Below are positions 60,099 to 64,000 of a DNA stretch of 64,000 bases, piece after piece; position 1 is the first letter of the stretch, and each line of letters starts with the position of its first letter. The position numbers and the translations under genes were made by a program. This DNA comes from MGBC163016 sp964518575 (GTDB lineage Bacteria; Actinomycetota; Coriobacteriia; Coriobacteriales; Eggerthellaceae), in contig CAZFGW010000002.1 of the NCBI GenBank assembly GCA_964518575.1, positions 1-64,000 on the forward strand, written 5' to 3'. Under the pieces are notes generated by a model that was not told the origin of the DNA, searched no databases, and was given only the letters and a program-made list of their open reading frames with translations.

Positions 60099-61790
60099 AT
60101 GAACTTTGTCACCCCGATAGGGTTTCGCGACATACTTTCAGATGAGGCAGCCGAGCGGGAGCGCATCACGCGCGCTGTGCAGGATTTGTTCGCGCGCCAC
60201 GGATTCATGCCCATCGAGACACCCACCCTCGAGGTTATGGACGTTCTCAACACGGGGGCGAAACTGCCGGCATCGCCATTCAAATTCTTTGATTCCCAGG
60301 GAGATCTCCTCGCGATGCGTCCTGACGTGACGCTGCAGGTATCGCGCATGTGTGCAACGCGCCTCATGAACACGGAGGGTCCGTATCGGTTCCGCTATAC
60401 CCAACGCGTTTTTCGTGAGAGCGAAGGCGAAGCGCAGATCATGCCGCGTGAGATCACGCAGATGGGTGTCGAATGTATCGGACAAAGTGATGAAGCTGTC
60501 GATGCCGAGATCGTGAGCCTGTTCGTTCGTGCGCTCAAAAGCGCGGGCGTGTCTGATATTTGTCTGGCGATCGCAACGGTGACGCCGCTTCGCTCGCTTC
60601 TTGAACGCTCGGGTGCCGATGCGGCATGGAAACAGGCAGTGCTCGACGCCTGCCACAATTCCGATTTCGTCGAGCTCGATCGCTTGACCGACCTTCCCGC
60701 GTGTACTGCCTTTGATACCTCACGGATCGCGCCGGCATACGCCGATGCCATTCGCGAACTTCCGCGGATCCGGGGCGGGAAGGACGCTCTTGCACGCGCC
60801 CTTGATTTGGTGGCGCCACTTGGTTGTCAAGGTGGCATTGCCCATCTCGAAGAGGTCTGTGACGCACTCACCGCAGATGACCCCGACGTAGACATCCTCG
60901 TTGACTTCTCCGTGATGAGCTCATTTGATTACTACACAGGTATTGTGTTCGAAGCATATTCGCCCTATCTGGGTACGAGCCTCGGCGGCGGCGGACGCTA
61001 TGACAATATGCTTTCCGCCTTCGGGCGTGACTTGCCTGCAGCGGGGTTCGCTTTCGGGCTTGAGCAGGCTATGGCGGCGAATGCCGAGGAAGGGAGAGCG
61101 GATGCGGGCGTGCGTGCGCGGCGTAAACTCCGCATTGCAGTTCCCAAGGGCGCACTCGCGAAAGAGGCGGCGCTCTGTCTTTCGCGCGCGGGGCTCGACA
61201 CTGAGGCGCTTGCTTCCATCGGGCGCCAGCTGGTCATCTCTACCCCCGAAGCTGACTTCATCATCGTGCGTCCCTCCGACGCTCCGGCATTCGTGGCGCA
61301 GGGTGCGGCTGACTGTGGCATCTGCGGCAGGGACTCGCTTCTGGAGTCGGGAGCGCAGGTCGTTGAGCTTGATGATCTCAAGTTCGGAGCATGCCGATTC
61401 GTCGTTGCGGAACCGATCGGCGCGGAAAAGGACATCGAAGAGCGGTATCGCAAGCTTGGCTCCATCCGGGTTGCTACGAAATATCCCCATATCACGCTCG
61501 CTCACTATGCGAAGACGGGCGTGCAGGTCGAGATACTGAAATTACATGGCAATATCGAACTCGCGCCGCTCACGGGACTCGCTGAGCGGATCGTCGACAT
61601 CACCGCCACGGGTACCACGCTGCGCGAGAACAATCTTCGCATCGTTGAAGAGGTTCTGTCATCAACGGCGCGGTTCTTCGCGAATCCGTGCTCGTTGCGT
61701 ACGAACCCTCAGGTGATCGCCCTTGCACAGAAACTTAAAGGAGCGGTCGAGGAGTTGTCGTTCGAGCCGATCGCGGGAGAAGCGATGTAG
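60099..61790 (+). CDS. hisZG: HisZ-HisG fusion: ATP phosphoribosyltransferase with regulatory subunit
   Basis: A 563-residue fusion. Residues 1 to about 325 are a HisRS-like HisZ (NFVTPIGFRDILSDEA, LLAMRPDVTLQVSRM, YRFRYTQRVFRE, and GGGGRYDNML near the end), which lacks a tRNA-binding domain. After a short linker (about 328-341) comes a short-form HisG from residue 342 (RKLRIAVPKGAL, CGICGRDSLLE, VEILKLHGNIELAPLTGLAERIVDITATGTTL). HisG starts histidine synthesis by joining ATP and PRPP; short HisG needs HisZ for activity and His feedback. The two are normally separate genes. There is no stop or frameshift at the junction. Confidence 0.92.
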   Translation: MNFVTPIGFRDILSDEAAERERITRAVQDLFARHGFMPIETPTLEVMDVLNTGAKLPASPFKFFDSQGDLLAMRPDVTLQVSRMCATRLMNTEGPYRFRYTQRVFRESEGEAQIMPREITQMGVECIGQSDEAVDAEIVSLFVRALKSAGVSDICLAIATVTPLRSLLERSGADAAWKQAVLDACHNSDFVELDRLTDLPACTAFDTSRIAPAYADAIRELPRIRGGKDALARALDLVAPLGCQGGIAHLEEVCDALTADDPDVDILVDFSVMSSFDYYTGIVFEAYSPYLGTSLGGGGRYDNMLSAFGRDLPAAGFAFGLEQAMAANAEEGRADAGVRARRKLRIAVPKGALAKEAALCLSRAGLDTEALASIGRQLVISTPEADFIIVRPSDAPAFVAQGAADCGICGRDSLLESGAQVVELDDLKFGACRFVVAEPIGAEKDIEERYRKLGSIRVATKYPHITLAHYAKTGVQVEILKLHGNIELAPLTGLAERIVDITATGTTLRENNLRIVEEVLSSTARFFANPCSLRTNPQVIALAQKLKGAVEELSFEPIAGEAM

Positions 61791-61868
61791 CACGGAAAAA
61801 ACAAGGATTTCGAACAAATCGTACGGTATACAGCACAGCAATCGCATGCACAACAAGGAAGGAAGATC

Positions 61869-63242
61869 ATGATGCGTCGCATCGAACTGGAGCAGGGAGA
61901 AGCATTCAAGTCATCGTTCATCAATCGGACTGGGGCGTTCAATCCTCAAGCGCTCGCGTCCGCAACCGAGATCGTCGAAGAGGTGCGGCAGCACAAGGAC
62001 GAAGCGCTCCGTGAACTGACGGCGAAATTCGACGGCGTTGAAATCTCGTCGTTCAAGGTCACTGACGAGGAGATCGCCCGTGCCCTTGAGCGTGTTGATG
62101 AGCAGACCTTCGAGGCGCTCAAGCATGCGGCGAAGCAGATCAGGGAGTTCCACGAGCGCCAGCTCACCCAAAGCTGGTTCTTTGCGCGTGAAGACGGGGC
62201 GGTCGTGGGTGCGAAGGTCACACCGCTTGATTCCGTGGGTATCTACGTTCCCGGCGGTCGTGCACTCTATCCATCGAGCGTGCTCATGAATGCGATTCCA
62301 GCAAGCGTTGCTGGCGTGAAGCGGATCGCGTGCGTGACGCCGCCGACCAAGGACGGGACGCTTGATCCTGCCATCCTCGCGGCATGCAAGCTGGGTGGAG
62401 TCACTGAAATCTATACCGTGGGCGGAGCGCAGGCGATCGCGGCGCTCGCATACGGCACCCAGACCATTCCTGCGGTCGATAAGATCACGGGACCGGGCAA
62501 TGCCTATGTTGCTGCAGCGAAGAAGATCGTCTCCGGGGACGTGGGGATCGACATGATCGCCGGTCCGTCTGAGGTATGTGTGGTAGCGGACGCGAGTGCC
62601 GATCCAGCCCTCGTGGCGATCGACCTCATGGCGCAGGCAGAGCACGACCCGCTCGCTGCCTGCTATCTCATCTGCCGCTCGAATGAGTATGCGGATGAGG
62701 TTGAGCGCGCTATCACAGCGCACCTTGCACGTTCGACGCGCGCTGATATCACGCGCCAGTCGCTCGATGGCAACGGGCTTATCGTTGTGGTCGAAACGAT
62801 CGAGCAGGCGATGCAGGCGGTGAATATCATTGCGCCTGAGCATCTTGAGCTGCACATCGACCATGCCATGGATTACCTGGGACTCATCAACAACGCCGGT
62901 GCAATCTTCCTCGGCCCGTGGACACCGGAGGCGGTCGGTGACTACGTTGCCGGACCGAACCATACGCTTCCGACAGGCGGCACAGCACGGTTCGCCTCGC
63001 CGCTTTCGGTCGATGAGTTCGTAAAGAAAAGCTCCATCATCCAATACAGCTCCGAAGCGCTTCTGCACGACAGCTCTGCGATTATGCGCATTGCCGATCA
63101 TGAGGGGCTCTGGGCGCATGCACAGTCGGTCGCGTTGCGCCTTGAAAGCGCGCAGCGGGCATCAGAAGAGCAGCTTACCTCCGACGCGGGTGCAGCTCGC
63201 GCACCGCATTTCGCCACATCATCTGTGAAGACCGAGGCATAA
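61869..63242 (+). CDS. hisD: Histidinol dehydrogenase
   Basis: A 457-residue zinc enzyme that oxidises histidinol to histidine in two NAD steps. Markers: VGIYVPGGRALYPSSVLMNAIP, GVTEIYTVGGAQAIAALAYGT, VDKITGPGNAYVAAAKKIV, GPSEVCVVAD, the zinc-ligand AQAEHDP and the C-terminal TGGTARFASPLSVDEFVKKSS. A Ser/Ala/Glu-rich tail of about 25 residues extends past the usual end. Start at 61869 or the adjacent ATG 61872, after AAGGAAG. hisC starts 2 bp after the stop. Confidence 0.95.
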   Translation: MMRRIELEQGEAFKSSFINRTGAFNPQALASATEIVEEVRQHKDEALRELTAKFDGVEISSFKVTDEEIARALERVDEQTFEALKHAAKQIREFHERQLTQSWFFAREDGAVVGAKVTPLDSVGIYVPGGRALYPSSVLMNAIPASVAGVKRIACVTPPTKDGTLDPAILAACKLGGVTEIYTVGGAQAIAALAYGTQTIPAVDKITGPGNAYVAAAKKIVSGDVGIDMIAGPSEVCVVADASADPALVAIDLMAQAEHDPLAACYLICRSNEYADEVERAITAHLARSTRADITRQSLDGNGLIVVVETIEQAMQAVNIIAPEHLELHIDHAMDYLGLINNAGAIFLGPWTPEAVGDYVAGPNHTLPTGGTARFASPLSVDEFVKKSSIIQYSSEALLHDSSAIMRIADHEGLWAHAQSVALRLESAQRASEEQLTSDAGAARAPHFATSSVKTEA

Positions 63243-63244
63243 TC

Positions 63245-64000
63245 ATGGATTGTATACGAAGCTCCGCACCCAATCTCCAGGACATCGTGCCCTATGATCC
63301 CAAGTATCTTCCCGCGGAGGCGTTTCTTTCAGCCAATGAGAATCCGCGTGACATCTCCGCGGATCTGCGGGCGAAGATCATAGCCGAGCTTGATAAGGTT
63401 GCGTTCAATCGCTATCCCGACCCGCTCGCGAATGATTTGCGTGATGCGATCGCGAGCGCGAACGGGCTTGATCGCGATTACGTGCTCATCGGCAACGGAG
63501 GCGATGAGCTTTTGTTCAACACGGCGCTTGCATGGGGTGGTCCGGGGCGCACATTTCTGAACATGCCGCCGACGTTTTCGGTCTATGAGGCGAACGCGAA
63601 GCTGACAAATACAAAGATCGTCAACATACCGCGCCTTGCCGATCAGGACTTCGCAGTGGATGAGGAGGCAGTGCTCGCTGCATTGCGCGATCCTGCGCTC
63701 AACATTGACTACACCATCATTGCGTCTCCGAACAATCCGACGGGTCTGCGGACGAAGGAGGAATTCCTCCAGGAGATGCTCGATGCGACCGATGCGCTCG
63801 TCATGGTGGACGAGGCGTATTTCGAGTTTTCCCGATCCACCATGCGTCCTGCCTTGGAGCAGCATAAAAATCTCGTGATCTTGCGCACGTTCTCGAAGGC
63901 GTTTTCGCTTGCGGGACTGCGTATCGGGTATATCCTTGCGCACCCGGATGTCATTCGCGAATATATCAAGGTGCGCCAACCCTATTCCGTCGATGCAGTC
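63245..64000 (+). CDS. hisC: Histidinol-phosphate aminotransferase, 3' end cut by window edge
   Basis: 252 codons are visible, open to the last base, of a protein that normally has about 350-370 residues. Class I/II aminotransferase features: FLSANENPRD near residue 28, AFNRYPDPLANDLRDAIA, GNGGDELLFNTA, ASPNNPTGL, VMVDEAYFEFS and the PLP-binding FSKAF with SLAGLRIGY following. It transaminates imidazole acetol phosphate in histidine synthesis. The ATG lies 2 bp after the hisD stop, as expected in a his operon. Confidence 0.92.
   Translation, partial: MDCIRSSAPNLQDIVPYDPKYLPAEAFLSANENPRDISADLRAKIIAELDKVAFNRYPDPLANDLRDAIASANGLDRDYVLIGNGGDELLFNTALAWGGPGRTFLNMPPTFSVYEANAKLTNTKIVNIPRLADQDFAVDEEAVLAALRDPALNIDYTIIASPNNPTGLRTKEEFLQEMLDATDALVMVDEAYFEFSRSTMRPALEQHKNLVILRTFSKAFSLAGLRIGYILAHPDVIREYIKVRQPYSVDAV

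Noticed and set aside
61911..63119. Open frame of 402 codons on the minus strand
   Set aside because: Antisense to hisD; the Arg/His/Asp-rich translation has no domain and the sense gene is certain.
1..64000. CRISPR array or prophage structural genes
   Set aside because: No regularly spaced identical 25-40 bp repeats and no capsid, tail, terminase or integrase gene were seen; the dispersed palindromic repeats are far apart and not spacer-separated.

Overview
The window looks like chromosomal DNA of an anaerobic, moderately GC-rich actinobacterium of the class Coriobacteriia, most likely an Eggerthellaceae-type gut or oral organism. This is inference. It rests on a Tat-exported DMSO-reductase-type operon beside a 12-TM membrane LuxR regulator, the TorD-like chaperone, the cytochrome c maturation (ccm) cluster with a CcmE of CxxxY type, a two-gene SUF-like iron-sulfur system, the short HisG partnered with HisZ, and strong AGGAGG-type ribosome binding sites. 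No 16S gene is present, so the assignment cannot be tested here. All coordinates, repeats and motifs were found by reading the sequence by eye.

Layout. 1-4060 is an accessory island: the 3' part of a DUF3800 gene, a 46-bp 3' fragment of a tRNA-Met gene with its terminator (probable attachment-site scar), a Fic protein with a built-in antitoxin-like segment, and an ATPase_2/DUF234 ATPase with a nuclease-like C-terminus. 4412-10064 holds a hydrolase, a small inverted-repeat element, a FecCD-type metal-complex ABC importer, a THEP1-like NTPase and a DUF364 metal-chelation protein; the last two diverge from a 13-bp palindrome. 10095-17501 is the respiratory block: LuxR regulator, DmsA, DmsB, DmsC, TorD-like chaperone and a second DmsC-like anchor. 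17579-25237 has a small NrdD-tail-like protein, a TipA-like regulator, an amino acid permease, an amidohydrolase and a GNAT-ABC-MFS operon. 25320-28090 is a DNA base-repair group (AlkA, two alkyltransferase-family proteins, hypoxanthine-DNA glycosylase). 28220-30056 is a methionine pair (MetA and homocysteine methyltransferase), followed by a 919-aa hybrid sensor kinase.

33312-35054 is the minimal SufC/SufB pair. 36543-41826 is ccmE-F-A-B-C-D, for assembly of c-type cytochromes. 41844-47295 holds poorly known envelope genes, a thioesterase and a class I glutamine amidotransferase. 47598-50599 is the proton-translocating transhydrogenase pntAB. After DUF362, TIGR00300, glutaredoxin and NSS transporter genes come the housekeeping genes ychF, gatCAB and the start of the histidine operon (a fused hisZ-hisG, hisD, hisC running off the window).

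The most unexpected non-coding signal is a dispersed intergenic repeat family. There are two near-complete copies of about 320 bp (32885-33205 and 53313-53626) and fragments at 4064-4306 and 50615-50676. All lie in the same orientation just downstream of plus-strand genes. Their 20-bp palindromes differ between copies by paired, palindrome-preserving changes. The most interesting proteins are the HisZ-HisG fusion, the tandem-domain CxxxY CcmE, the stand-alone NrdD-tail protein and the linked base-repair cluster.
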